Under the pieces are notes generated by a model. The model saw only the letters and a list, made by a program, of their open reading frames with translations, had not been told where the DNA came from and searched no databases. A stretch of DNA of 64,000 nt. Origin: JAEXOD01 sp963667875 (GTDB lineage: Bacteria; Bacteroidota; Ignavibacteria; Ignavibacteriales; Melioribacteraceae). The position numbers and the translations under genes were made by a program. The stretch's first letter is position 1; every line of letters begins with the position of its first letter. The stretch covers positions 248,001 to 312,000 of the forward strand of contig CAXXGC010000001.1 of the NCBI GenBank assembly GCA_963667875.2, given 5' to 3'. Below, piece after piece: positions 48,972 through 57,356 of the stretch.

Positions 48972-49850
48972 ATGAAATTAAAACTATTATTAATTACTGC
49001 TTTTAGCTTTTTTAGCATAACAAGTTTTTTAATTGCACAAAATAATAATTCGGTACATACAAACGATACGCTTATTATTAGCAATGCAATCGAAGTTCCG
49101 GTTATTGATGGATTTCCTAATGATGAATGTTGGCAAAATGTAAAATGGGAGCCAATTGATCAAGTATGGATGAACTACGGTGATACTTTAAGCAGCCAAG
49201 ACTTTACCGGAACTTATAAAATTGTATGGTCAAAAGAAACAAATTTATTGTACTTTTTAGCCAAAACAACAGATGATGTTTTTGTTGATGGTTATGTGTA
49301 CAATGAGGATCCGGCAATAGCAAAAAATTATCCCGATTTTGATATTTTAGAAGTGTTTATTGATGAGGATTTATCCGGTGGTTTACATGTTTTTAACGGT
49401 GAAGGTGAATCAGGGAAAGAGTGGGGAACAAACAGCTCTAATGCGTTTTCATATCATATTGTTATTAAAGCACCAAAAGACGGAGAAACAACAAAAGATG
49501 TAGTTGTATGTGATATTACAGGTAAAGATTGGACAAATTACATTACAATAAATTACGCAAACCATTTTAAAAGTTTTACAGCAAGAAAAAACGGTACGGA
49601 AACAATTTGGGAATTTGCCATTGCCGTATATAGTGATAAATATGATCATCAAAACGCTGAAAACTCAAGAGTTGTATTATCACCAAATAAAAAAATGGGA
49701 ATATCATTAGCTTATTGCGATAATGACGGCTTGGATGAGAAACCAAAAACACGCGATAATTTTTTTGGTTCCGTATATGTTGAACCCGCGGCGTTTAACG
49801 ATCATTGGAAAAATGCTGATGGTTACAGACGGGTTATTTTAGAAAAATAA
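48972..49850 (+). CDS. Exported CBM9-like carbohydrate-binding protein
   Basis: 292 residues from the ATG at 48972, which gives a signal peptide ('LLLITAFSFFSITSFLIAQ'); the longer frame from 48855 would lie inside the GH9 gene. The core matches CBM9 (PF06452): 'IEVPVIDGFPNDECWQNVKW' start, 'LYFLAKTTDDVF', 'DILEVFIDED' and 'WEFAIAV'. It is expected to bind carbohydrate ends and assist the upstream GH9 enzyme, with which it is co-transcribed. It ends 2 bp before the convergent TonB receptor stop. Confidence 0.85.
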   Translation: MKLKLLLITAFSFFSITSFLIAQNNNSVHTNDTLIISNAIEVPVIDGFPNDECWQNVKWEPIDQVWMNYGDTLSSQDFTGTYKIVWSKETNLLYFLAKTTDDVFVDGYVYNEDPAIAKNYPDFDILEVFIDEDLSGGLHVFNGEGESGKEWGTNSSNAFSYHIVIKAPKDGETTKDVVVCDITGKDWTNYITINYANHFKSFTARKNGTETIWEFAIAVYSDKYDHQNAENSRVVLSPNKKMGISLAYCDNDGLDEKPKTRDNFFGSVYVEPAAFNDHWKNADGYRRVILEK

Positions 49851-49852
49851 TT

Positions 49853-51673
49853 CTAAAAATCATTAAAATTTAATTTAAGACTGCCAATAATCCATCTGCC
49901 CGGCATAGGAAGATTTGTAAAATCGGTATATGCTCTATCAAATAAATTGTTAATTATAAGTGAAAGTTCTACAAATTTTATTTGTCGGGATATTTTGGTG
50001 TCACAAATAAAATAATCTGAAGAATTATATCTTAATTCGTATTTAAAATCCCAGCTTTGCTGAATATCAAACAAAAGGTTGTGATTGATTGAAGCAATTA
50101 CTTGATGTTTTAAATGATCTAACACATAACGCGAAATATAATTAATTTTACTATTATCAGTTTCAATGTAAGTATAACCCAACAAAATTTTTGTAACGGG
50201 ACTAAACGAATATAAGGTTTGCGGTAATAACGAAAAATTAACTTCAATTCCTTTTGTGTTAAGATTTGCAATATTATTTGCGGTCCACTTGTCTAGCGGA
50301 TTTTGTTTTGACCAATCTATTAAATTTTTTCCGTCGCGTGCAAAAAAAGCAATACTTGAATTAATATTTTCGGTAATGTATTTTATTCCTGCCTCATACG
50401 ATAAAGCTTCTTCCGGTTTTAAGCTGCTGTTGCCAACTTGAGCGGGGCTTAAATAATATAATTCGGTAAAAGTAGGAATTCTAAAGGAATTACCGATACT
50501 GGCATATAATCTAAAGTCTTGGTTAATCTGTAATCCCATATCGGCATTTGGACATAACTTCCAACCCCATGTATCGTATTTATAAAAATATCCGCCAACG
50601 GATACATCAAGCAGCGAAAACAAATTTGTTTTATGCTCAAGTGAAATTCCGGTTTTATTCCTTTCATGATTACCCAAATTTGAGCTTTCTATTTTATCTA
50701 TACCAAATTCAAAACTCAAAGAAGTAAAACCATAAGCTGAATGATAAATTGTTTCAATTTCGGCATTATATGAATTGTTTTTATGAGTGTTTTTGTAAAA
50801 AGAGGGCCTATCATGATCTAATAAATACATGTCGTCATGTTTGCGCCACGAAAATTTTGGAGATAAAAATAAATTATTAAAAACAAAATCACCCTTTACA
50901 GTAGATAACAAAGTTTTTGTTTCTTCCCATTGATTTGGGTATTTATCGGAATAAAATCCGTTTGCGCCAAACTCCTTTTTTTGGTAACCCGTAAAAAGAT
51001 TAATACTGTTTTTACCAAACACTAACCTTGGAGTATAAGAAAAAGTTAAATTATTAAATCTTGTGTTATATCGGTAACCGTTTGAATGACTTTTTGAAAC
51101 AGACAAATTATTTTGCAACAAACCAATTGGCTGCGAAAACCCTAAATAAGTATCATAATATCCATACGAACCGGCCGATGAATTAAAAGTCAAAGAACGT
51201 TCGGCATTACTTTTTGTAATTATATTTATAACACCGGCAAGAGCGTTTGCGCCATGAATAGATGAACCTTGTCCTTTTAGAATTTCAATTTTTTCAATAT
51301 CATATAAAGAGACAGGTAAATTCATATTGTGATGTCCTGTTTGGGAATCACTTATTTTAATTCCGTTAATTAAAACCAAGGTCTGCTCAAAAGAACTACC
51401 CCTGATACTTAAATCGGACTGTACATTTTGAGGACCCCGTTGTTTAATATCAACTCCAACCGTAAACTCTAATAACTCCGATAAGGAAGAAACGGGTTGA
51501 TTTTTAATTTCATTACTGTTAATAATAGATACACTACGTGTTTTTTCTAAAAAGGGATTTGATGTTTTATTGCTGGTAATAATTATTTCTTCGGTTTTAT
51601 ATGTTGGTTCGTTTTGTGCTGATATAATGTTTGATAACAATAGAGCGGTAATGATAATATATAATTTATCCAT
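49853..51673 (-). CDS. TonB-dependent outer membrane receptor
   Basis: 606 residues. Signal peptide 1-19 ('YIIITALLLSNIISAQ'), a short TonB box region ('EEIIITSNK'), plug domain 'SSLSELLEFTVGVDIKQRGP' and 'IRGSSFEQTLVLINGI', then a 22-strand barrel ending in 'LKLNFNDF' with a terminal Phe as expected for outer membrane proteins. It is BtuB-like in plug wording; substrate could be cobalamin, a siderophore or a sugar. No B12 riboswitch is seen upstream. The gene overlaps the end of the DUF1905 gene by 8 bp. Confidence 0.88.
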   Translation of the reverse strand: MDKLYIIITALLLSNIISAQNEPTYKTEEIIITSNKTSNPFLEKTRSVSIINSNEIKNQPVSSLSELLEFTVGVDIKQRGPQNVQSDLSIRGSSFEQTLVLINGIKISDSQTGHHNMNLPVSLYDIEKIEILKGQGSSIHGANALAGVINIITKSNAERSLTFNSSAGSYGYYDTYLGFSQPIGLLQNNLSVSKSHSNGYRYNTRFNNLTFSYTPRLVFGKNSINLFTGYQKKEFGANGFYSDKYPNQWEETKTLLSTVKGDFVFNNLFLSPKFSWRKHDDMYLLDHDRPSFYKNTHKNNSYNAEIETIYHSAYGFTSLSFEFGIDKIESSNLGNHERNKTGISLEHKTNLFSLLDVSVGGYFYKYDTWGWKLCPNADMGLQINQDFRLYASIGNSFRIPTFTELYYLSPAQVGNSSLKPEEALSYEAGIKYITENINSSIAFFARDGKNLIDWSKQNPLDKWTANNIANLNTKGIEVNFSLLPQTLYSFSPVTKILLGYTYIETDNSKINYISRYVLDHLKHQVIASINHNLLFDIQQSWDFKYELRYNSSDYFICDTKISRQIKFVELSLIINNLFDRAYTDFTNLPMPGRWIIGSLKLNFNDF

Positions 51674-52130
51674 ATTTTTTTTCTTTCATTGTTTTTAAAA
51701 TAGTGATTGCTTTGATAATTAGGTTGTTACGTGTTTCAATTTTTTTTGCGCTGGTAATCCATTCAACAACTTCTTTTCGGTGGGTGTAACACATTTGGGT
51801 ATAAAATTCGAATAAACCTTCTTCGGTCAAAAACGCTTCTTTTATATCCGCCGGAATTATAACAATGCGTTTTTCGGTATCTATTTCCAAAGTAACAAAA
51901 ACAAAATCGCCAACATCTTTTTTTATGGCGGTTCTAATTTCTTTTTTAACTCCAATCACATGTTGGTTGTCACCCATTGGAACAAGTGAACTCCGGTACA
52001 GATAACCGTCAAATGTGACTTTTACTTTAACTTGGCCTTTATTGCCAAATACTTTTTCAACATCAAAAGGAATTTTAATATATACACCAATTCTGCCTCC
52101 TTTTAGCAGCTCGGCTTCAAACTTTTTCAT
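51666..52130 (-). CDS. DUF1905/YdeI-OmpD-associated family protein
   Basis: 154 residues from the ATG at 52130 ('MKKFEAELLKGGRIGVYIKI'); the longer start is unlikely because it adds no conserved sequence. The N-terminal half is DUF1905 ('FDVEKVFGNKGQVKVKVTFD'), and the second half is an OmdA-like helical domain ('THRKEVVEWITSAKKIETRN'). These proteins are small cytoplasmic or periplasm-linked stress proteins of uncertain role, with some linked to bacteriocin protection. The 8-bp overlap with the TonB receptor gene suggests co-expression, which is unusual. Confidence 0.82.
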   Translation of the reverse strand: MKKFEAELLKGGRIGVYIKIPFDVEKVFGNKGQVKVKVTFDGYLYRSSLVPMGDNQHVIGVKKEIRTAIKKDVGDFVFVTLEIDTEKRIVIIPADIKEAFLTEEGLFEFYTQMCYTHRKEVVEWITSAKKIETRNNLIIKAITILKTMKEKKYG

Positions 52131-52221
52131 ATTAAAATACAAAAGTAATTTTATTTCCAAATATACAGAAAGATAAAATAAAAAGTAATAGTTAAGGAAT
52201 TTATTAAAAAATTAAAATAAA

Positions 52222-52989
52222 TTATTTATTCATCCATTCTTTAAAAGCTGTAGCCTTTAATCTGCTTATAATAATTTCATTATCATATTTGGGTACAACG
52301 TTTACCTTTAATTTACCGCTGAAAAAGGAACGTACCTGTTGGATTGAATCGGCATTAAGAATAAATTGTCTGTTTGCTCTATAAAAACGCAAAGGATCAA
52401 GTTCCTTTTCCAAGTCATCAAGTGTGTAATCTAAAAGATATTTTTTGCCGGTTTTTTGTACAAGAAAAGTAAGTTTGTTTTCCAAATAAAAATAAGCAAT
52501 TTCATCAGTAGTAATTTTTAAAAAAGTTTGTTTCGATTTTACGAGGAATCTCGATTTGTACACTTGTTCGTTTTTATTAATATTATTAAGTATCGATTTA
52601 ACTTCATTACTCCTTAAACTTAAAATTTCCAAGTCGTGAAGTTTTTTAAATTTTATTATACTATTTGTTAACTCTGTTTTGTCAATTGGTTTTAGTAAAT
52701 AATCAATGCTGTTAACTTTAAAAGCTTTAATTGCGTATTCATCAAATGCTGTAGTAAAAATAACCGGACAGTCAATATCAACCTGCTTAAATATTTCAAA
52801 GCTTAATCCATCTGAAAGCTGAACATCTAAAAAAATCAAATCCGGAGCTTTATTTGCTTTTAGCCATTTAACAGAAGATTCAATACTTTCAAAAACTCCC
52901 AAAATATCAAAATCGGTTTGTACTTCGGAAATTAGATTTTGCAGTCTGCGGGCGGCTAATTCTTCATCTTCAATTATTATTACTTTCAA
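52222..52989 (-). CDS. LytTR family response regulator
   Basis: 255 residues. Receiver domain 1-120 with phospho-acceptor D55 in 'LIFLDVQLSDG', Lys in 'YLLKPIDKTEL'. The LytTR DNA-binding domain is about 150-255 ('SRFLVKSKQTFLKITTDEIA', 'RFYRANRQFILNADSIQQV'). It binds paired direct repeats near promoters as an AgrA/AlgR-type regulator. It overlaps the sensor kinase gene by 20 bp. No target promoter is obvious here. Confidence 0.93.
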   Translation of the reverse strand: MKVIIIEDEELAARRLQNLISEVQTDFDILGVFESIESSVKWLKANKAPDLIFLDVQLSDGLSFEIFKQVDIDCPVIFTTAFDEYAIKAFKVNSIDYLLKPIDKTELTNSIIKFKKLHDLEILSLRSNEVKSILNNINKNEQVYKSRFLVKSKQTFLKITTDEIAYFYLENKLTFLVQKTGKKYLLDYTLDDLEKELDPLRFYRANRQFILNADSIQQVRSFFSGKLKVNVVPKYDNEIIISRLKATAFKEWMNK

Positions 52990-54049
52990 AACTGCTCCGA
53001 TTTTTAAGAAGTGGAATTATAACACGGAAAATGCCATTTTGGTTAATTATTTGAATATTTTTATCCGAAAGAATTTTATAACGGTTTTTAATATTTTTTA
53101 ATCCTAAACCAGTTGTGGGCACCAATGATATTTTGGGCTGGATATTATTTTCAACAATTAGATTGTTTTGATCCACAGATAAAAGTACCGATAACGGTTT
53201 TTCGGTTGACACAATGTTATGTTTAATTGCGTTTTCAAATAAAATTTGCAAAGTATAAGGAGCAATATAATAATCCAATGACAATGGCGGGATATCTATT
53301 TTTGTTATCAGATTATTTCCAAATCTTTGCTGCTGCAAATACAGATATGAATTGATAAAATTTATTTCGTCACGTAATTCCACAAGGTGCTGTTCGGTTT
53401 TTTGAAGTACGTATCTATATACTTCAGATAGCCGTTTTACAAACACAACAGCTGTTGTTGGGTTTTCTTCAATTAATGAGGTTAATACATTTAAGCTGTT
53501 AAATAGGAAATGGGGACTAGTTTGATTTTGTAAAGCATGAAGTTGTGAATGAAGGTTTTCCTGTTTAAGTTTTTCGGATTCACGTACGGATTTTTCCCAT
53601 TGATGAAAAAAATATAAACCTATATAAACCGCCTGATAAAATACAAAAATGATAATTAGAATTATTAATGCATCTTTAACCACAGGTATAAACACACCCA
53701 AATTTAATCCCCAGACTAATCTTAGATAAAAAAAGGAATAAATTTCGAAAATAATGAGTACGGTTCCAAAAGTAAAAAAAATATTACCGGTTATCTGAAG
53801 GACGAATCTTTTAATAGGATTAACTTCCCATTTGTAATAATTACTCAAATGCTGATTTATTTTAGTATTGCCTTTAATAATTAGTGCTGCAACAATTGAA
53901 AAAAACATTAAATCGGTAATAATATGAATTGGGTTTGAATGTCCGATGACCTTTTGCATAGAAATTAAAATATACAAAAGTCCGTAAATTCCGGCACCAA
54001 CCAAAATAGAAGATAATATTTTTAGAAATTTTTCCGAATGTTTTTTCAT
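52970..54049 (-). CDS. LytS/YehU-type sensor histidine kinase
   Basis: 359 residues. Four membrane helices in residues 10-150 and no periplasmic domain of size. The His_kinase domain (PF06580) has H180 in 'NQTSPHFLFNSLN', and the ATPase has N-box 'ILFENAIKHNIV' and G-box 'GLGLKNIKNR'. It pairs with the LytTR regulator, whose start lies inside this gene. Signals for such kinases are often membrane stress or peptides; the stimulus here is unknown. Confidence 0.92.
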   Translation of the reverse strand: MKKHSEKFLKILSSILVGAGIYGLLYILISMQKVIGHSNPIHIITDLMFFSIVAALIIKGNTKINQHLSNYYKWEVNPIKRFVLQITGNIFFTFGTVLIIFEIYSFFYLRLVWGLNLGVFIPVVKDALIILIIIFVFYQAVYIGLYFFHQWEKSVRESEKLKQENLHSQLHALQNQTSPHFLFNSLNVLTSLIEENPTTAVVFVKRLSEVYRYVLQKTEQHLVELRDEINFINSYLYLQQQRFGNNLITKIDIPPLSLDYYIAPYTLQILFENAIKHNIVSTEKPLSVLLSVDQNNLIVENNIQPKISLVPTTGLGLKNIKNRYKILSDKNIQIINQNGIFRVIIPLLKNRSSFESNNN

Positions 54050-54200
54050 TCCGAAACCCTTAATTATTGCAGCTAAAGTAATGATTTAGATTAATTGCAA
54101 AAGTATTAAAACTTTTATAATTATAAACAATATAACAAATATTATTTATAAATCGTTTGCCAACCAATAAGGGAATGTTAAACGAAAGTAAATAGTTAAA

Positions 54201-56756
54201 TTACAAAGCCTTGTGATTTAATCTTTTGTAAATCTCAAACCAAAAAATGCTTAACATAGCTGTGGCAAAACATAACAATAAATCGTTGAAGTGTAAATAA
54301 CTGAATTTAAATAGATCACGAAAAGCAGGCAAATATAAAGCAAGACCAAGAAAAATAACAGCCCCGGCAAATACTCCAACAAAAGCAGTATTTTTTTCTT
54401 TGAATGACTTAATAAAGTTATCACTCCAGGAACGGTTTGTTATTATTAAACCAATGTTGGCAATTATTAAAGTGGTGAAAGCCAAAGTTCTGGCTTCAAA
54501 TTGATTTTTGCCATAACTTAATCCCACAAAATATATTATTGCACAACCAATCAACACACCAAATCCTTGAAGCAGACTGATTATAACATTTCTTTTACCA
54601 AAAAGAGGTTCTTTTACATTTCGCGGTGGTCTATTAAGAAGATTTGATTCTTCCTTTTGCGCTTCAAAAACAACAGAACAAGCCGGATCAATTATTAACT
54701 CAAGAAAAACAATATGAATAGGGAAAAGAATTAGTTCTTTGTTAAATAATAAAGGCAATAAAGATAATCCCGCAATTGGAACATGAATTGCAAAAATATA
54801 AGACATGGCTTTTTTGAGATTATCAAATATTCTTCTACCCATTTTTACGGAACCTACAATTGACGAAAAATCATCATCAAGCAATACAAGTGATGCAGCT
54901 TCGCGGGCAACATCAGTGCCTCGACCACCCATTGCAATTCCAATGTTTGCGGATTTTAAAGCCGGGGCGTCATTTACTCCATCGCCTGTCATTGCAACAA
55001 TTTGGCCATTGGCTTTTAATGCATTAACAATTTTTAATTTTTGTTCGGGTACCACACGGCAAAAGATATTTATCTCTTTGATTTTTGAAGTTAATTCACT
55101 ATCCGACAAAGCAGTTAATTCCGGGCCGGTAATAAACTTATCAAAATTTTTCAACCCAATCTGTTTGCCAATATTTTGAGCTGTTCCGGGGTGGTCGCCA
55201 GTAATCATTATTACTCTTATTCCGGCTGTATAACATTCTTTTATTGCTTGGGCAACAGTAGGACGAACCGGATCGGCAAATCCTATCAAGCCAATAAAAC
55301 GAAAAGCAAAATCGTGCTGATTTTCCGGCAAAGTGTCCGAATCGAATTGAGAGTCGGCAACACCTAAAACACGGAGTCCGTTACAACTCATTTCGTCAAC
55401 GGCAATATTTATTTCTTTTATTTTCTCGGCAGGAAGATGACAAAGGTCAAAAATGGCCTCGGGTGCACCTTTTGCGGCAACAGTTAATTGGTGTTTATTT
55501 TTTGATTTCCAAACATTAGACATTGCCAAAATTTCTTTTGAAAGCGAATATTCTTCAACTAATTCCCAATCATTATGAAGATGTTCAGTGTTGTTAAGTT
55601 TTAAAGTGCCAAGTTTTTTTAAGGCTTTTTCCATCGGATCAAACGGTTCTTTCCGGCTTGCAAGAATTCCATATTCAATTAATTCGTGAAAATTTTCGGC
55701 TATAACCTCCGAGTTTTCGCCGTTCACGGTTAAATATTCGCCATTTGCAAAAATTTGCGAGATTCCCATTTGATTTAATGTAAGTGTTCCGGTTTTATCT
55801 ACGCATAATACAGTAGCCGCACCAAGTGTTTCCACAACAGGGATTCGACGAGCAAGAACATTTTTTTTACTTATTCGCCAAGCACCTAAGGCAAGAAAAA
55901 TAGTTAAAACAACCGGAAATTCTTCCGGCAGCATAGCCATTGCAAGGGTTAACCCCGCAAGAAGTCCTTGTGTCCAATCATTACGGACAAAACCAAAAAT
56001 CAATAAAACAATTAAACATAAAATAGTGCCTATAATGGCAATGTTTTTTACTAACCGGCCGGTTTCCTTTTTTAATAATGTATCTTCTATTTCTACGGAT
56101 TTTAACGCAACTCCTATTTTGCCAATTTCGGTTTTTTGACCTGTAGCAATTACTTTTGCTATTCCTTGTCCTTGTACAATCATTGACCCGGAATATACAA
56201 ATGGAAGGTCATCTCCTCCGGGAACACCCATTTCGGTTGCCTCCGACTCGGATTTGTCCCAATAAGATTTTCTAACAGGAACTGATTCACCGGTAAGTAG
56301 TGATTCGTCAGCACTTAAATTTATTGACTGGAGTACAATTGCATCTGCCGGAACTCTATCTCCTTCGGATAATATCATTATATCATCACTTACAACTTCA
56401 CGACCGGGAATTCGTATTGCGTTTCCGTTCCGAATAACAAAAGCACGCGGACTTGATAAATCGCGCAAGGCTTCCAAAGCGTTTTCGGTTTTTCTTTCCT
56501 GAAAAAAAGTAATGCCCATAATTACAAAAACAAACCCAAGTAAAAGTAAAGCTTCTTTAATATCACCAAGTAATAAATACAATAAACCGCAAGCAACCAG
56601 AAGTAAAAACATAGGCTCCTTAACTACTTCTATAGCAATAACAAATAAACCGCGCTTTTTTGACGAGGGAAGTTCGTTATAACCTTCGTTTTTTAATTTT
56701 TCATTTACTTCGGATTCGGTTAACCCGACAAAACTGCTGATATCAATATTTTTCAT
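54201..56756 (-). CDS. P-type (P2, Ca2+-like) cation-transporting ATPase
   Basis: 851 residues. Phosphorylation site D320 in 'DKTGTLTLNQ', 'GESVPV' actuator region, 'MTGDGVNDAPALK' hinge, and 'MLPEEFPVVLT' in the fourth membrane helix, the cation-binding motif of P2 pumps (PEEFP rather than PEGLP). The C-terminal six helices are visible. Such bacterial pumps export Ca2+ or Mn2+; the ion is not proven. The zinc-ribbon gene lies 18 bp upstream on the same strand and may be co-transcribed. Confidence 0.93.
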   Translation of the reverse strand: MKNIDISSFVGLTESEVNEKLKNEGYNELPSSKKRGLFVIAIEVVKEPMFLLLVACGLLYLLLGDIKEALLLLGFVFVIMGITFFQERKTENALEALRDLSSPRAFVIRNGNAIRIPGREVVSDDIMILSEGDRVPADAIVLQSINLSADESLLTGESVPVRKSYWDKSESEATEMGVPGGDDLPFVYSGSMIVQGQGIAKVIATGQKTEIGKIGVALKSVEIEDTLLKKETGRLVKNIAIIGTILCLIVLLIFGFVRNDWTQGLLAGLTLAMAMLPEEFPVVLTIFLALGAWRISKKNVLARRIPVVETLGAATVLCVDKTGTLTLNQMGISQIFANGEYLTVNGENSEVIAENFHELIEYGILASRKEPFDPMEKALKKLGTLKLNNTEHLHNDWELVEEYSLSKEILAMSNVWKSKNKHQLTVAAKGAPEAIFDLCHLPAEKIKEINIAVDEMSCNGLRVLGVADSQFDSDTLPENQHDFAFRFIGLIGFADPVRPTVAQAIKECYTAGIRVIMITGDHPGTAQNIGKQIGLKNFDKFITGPELTALSDSELTSKIKEINIFCRVVPEQKLKIVNALKANGQIVAMTGDGVNDAPALKSANIGIAMGGRGTDVAREAASLVLLDDDFSSIVGSVKMGRRIFDNLKKAMSYIFAIHVPIAGLSLLPLLFNKELILFPIHIVFLELIIDPACSVVFEAQKEESNLLNRPPRNVKEPLFGKRNVIISLLQGFGVLIGCAIIYFVGLSYGKNQFEARTLAFTTLIIANIGLIITNRSWSDNFIKSFKEKNTAFVGVFAGAVIFLGLALYLPAFRDLFKFSYLHFNDLLLCFATAMLSIFWFEIYKRLNHKAL

Positions 56757-56774
56757 TTTTATTTTCTTTAATAA

Positions 56775-57101
56775 TTAATCAAAAAGTCCACCAAAAAGAT
56801 CACGCATACCACCTTTCCGATGCATTGGTCTGCCGTATTTATCATATTGTTTTCTTCTATGTTCGTCATCATCGTAATCATCGTCATAATGATGATCAAC
56901 ATGGTGTTTATCATAACCGATATTTTTACCGGAAAAATTGTCGGGATATGTTTGATTATCGATTCTATTAGACAGCTCAATTATTTTATCAAGTTCGCCT
57001 CTATCAAGCCAAATCCCCCTGCATTGAGGGCAGTAATCAATTTCTACACCTTGACGTTCGGTCATTAAAAGATCTACTGAGATACAAATTGGACATTTCA
57101 T
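56775..57101 (-). CDS. zf-TFIIB zinc ribbon protein
   Basis: 108 residues. One zinc ribbon with C3-x2-C6 and C24-x2-C27 in the typical order ('YCPQCRGIWLDRGELDKII'), so the zf-TFIIB family. The second half has an acidic/His stretch ('HHVDHHYDDDYDDDEHRRKQ') that could bind metal. It lies upstream of the P-type ATPase gene, which suggests, without proof, a link to metal handling. Confidence 0.85.
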   Translation of the reverse strand: MKCPICISVDLLMTERQGVEIDYCPQCRGIWLDRGELDKIIELSNRIDNQTYPDNFSGKNIGYDKHHVDHHYDDDYDDDEHRRKQYDKYGRPMHRKGGMRDLFGGLFD

Positions 57102-57296
57102 GGTATTTAACCCTTTATTATTAATTGAATTATTTTATATTGGAAAGGAAACATAATAATCTATTATGTAAAAAAGTGATAAATTGGACTGAAATGATTA
57201 AATAGTTGTCTGAAATGCCAACGGCAAGAATTCTATCTCTTTTTTTAGTTCAATTTATAATTAAAGTAAATTTGAACCGCTTAAACGATAAATAGT

Positions 57297-57327
57297 TTTA
57301 AAATGTTCAAACATTATTGTAATTTTG
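57297..57327 (+). promoter_or_regulatory. Bacteroidota-type promoter of the GH97 gene
   Basis: TTTA (57297-57300), 19 bases, TAATTTTG (57320-57327), one base off in the first element. It lies about 30 bp upstream of the ATG. Confidence 0.5.
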
Positions 57328-57356
57328 TACTTTACCGTAAAAACTTCAGGTGACAA

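Noticed and set aside
51674..52220. Cobalamin riboswitch before the TonB receptor
   Set aside because: The upstream base is coding for the DUF1905 gene, and no B12 box-like conserved segment is visible further upstream.
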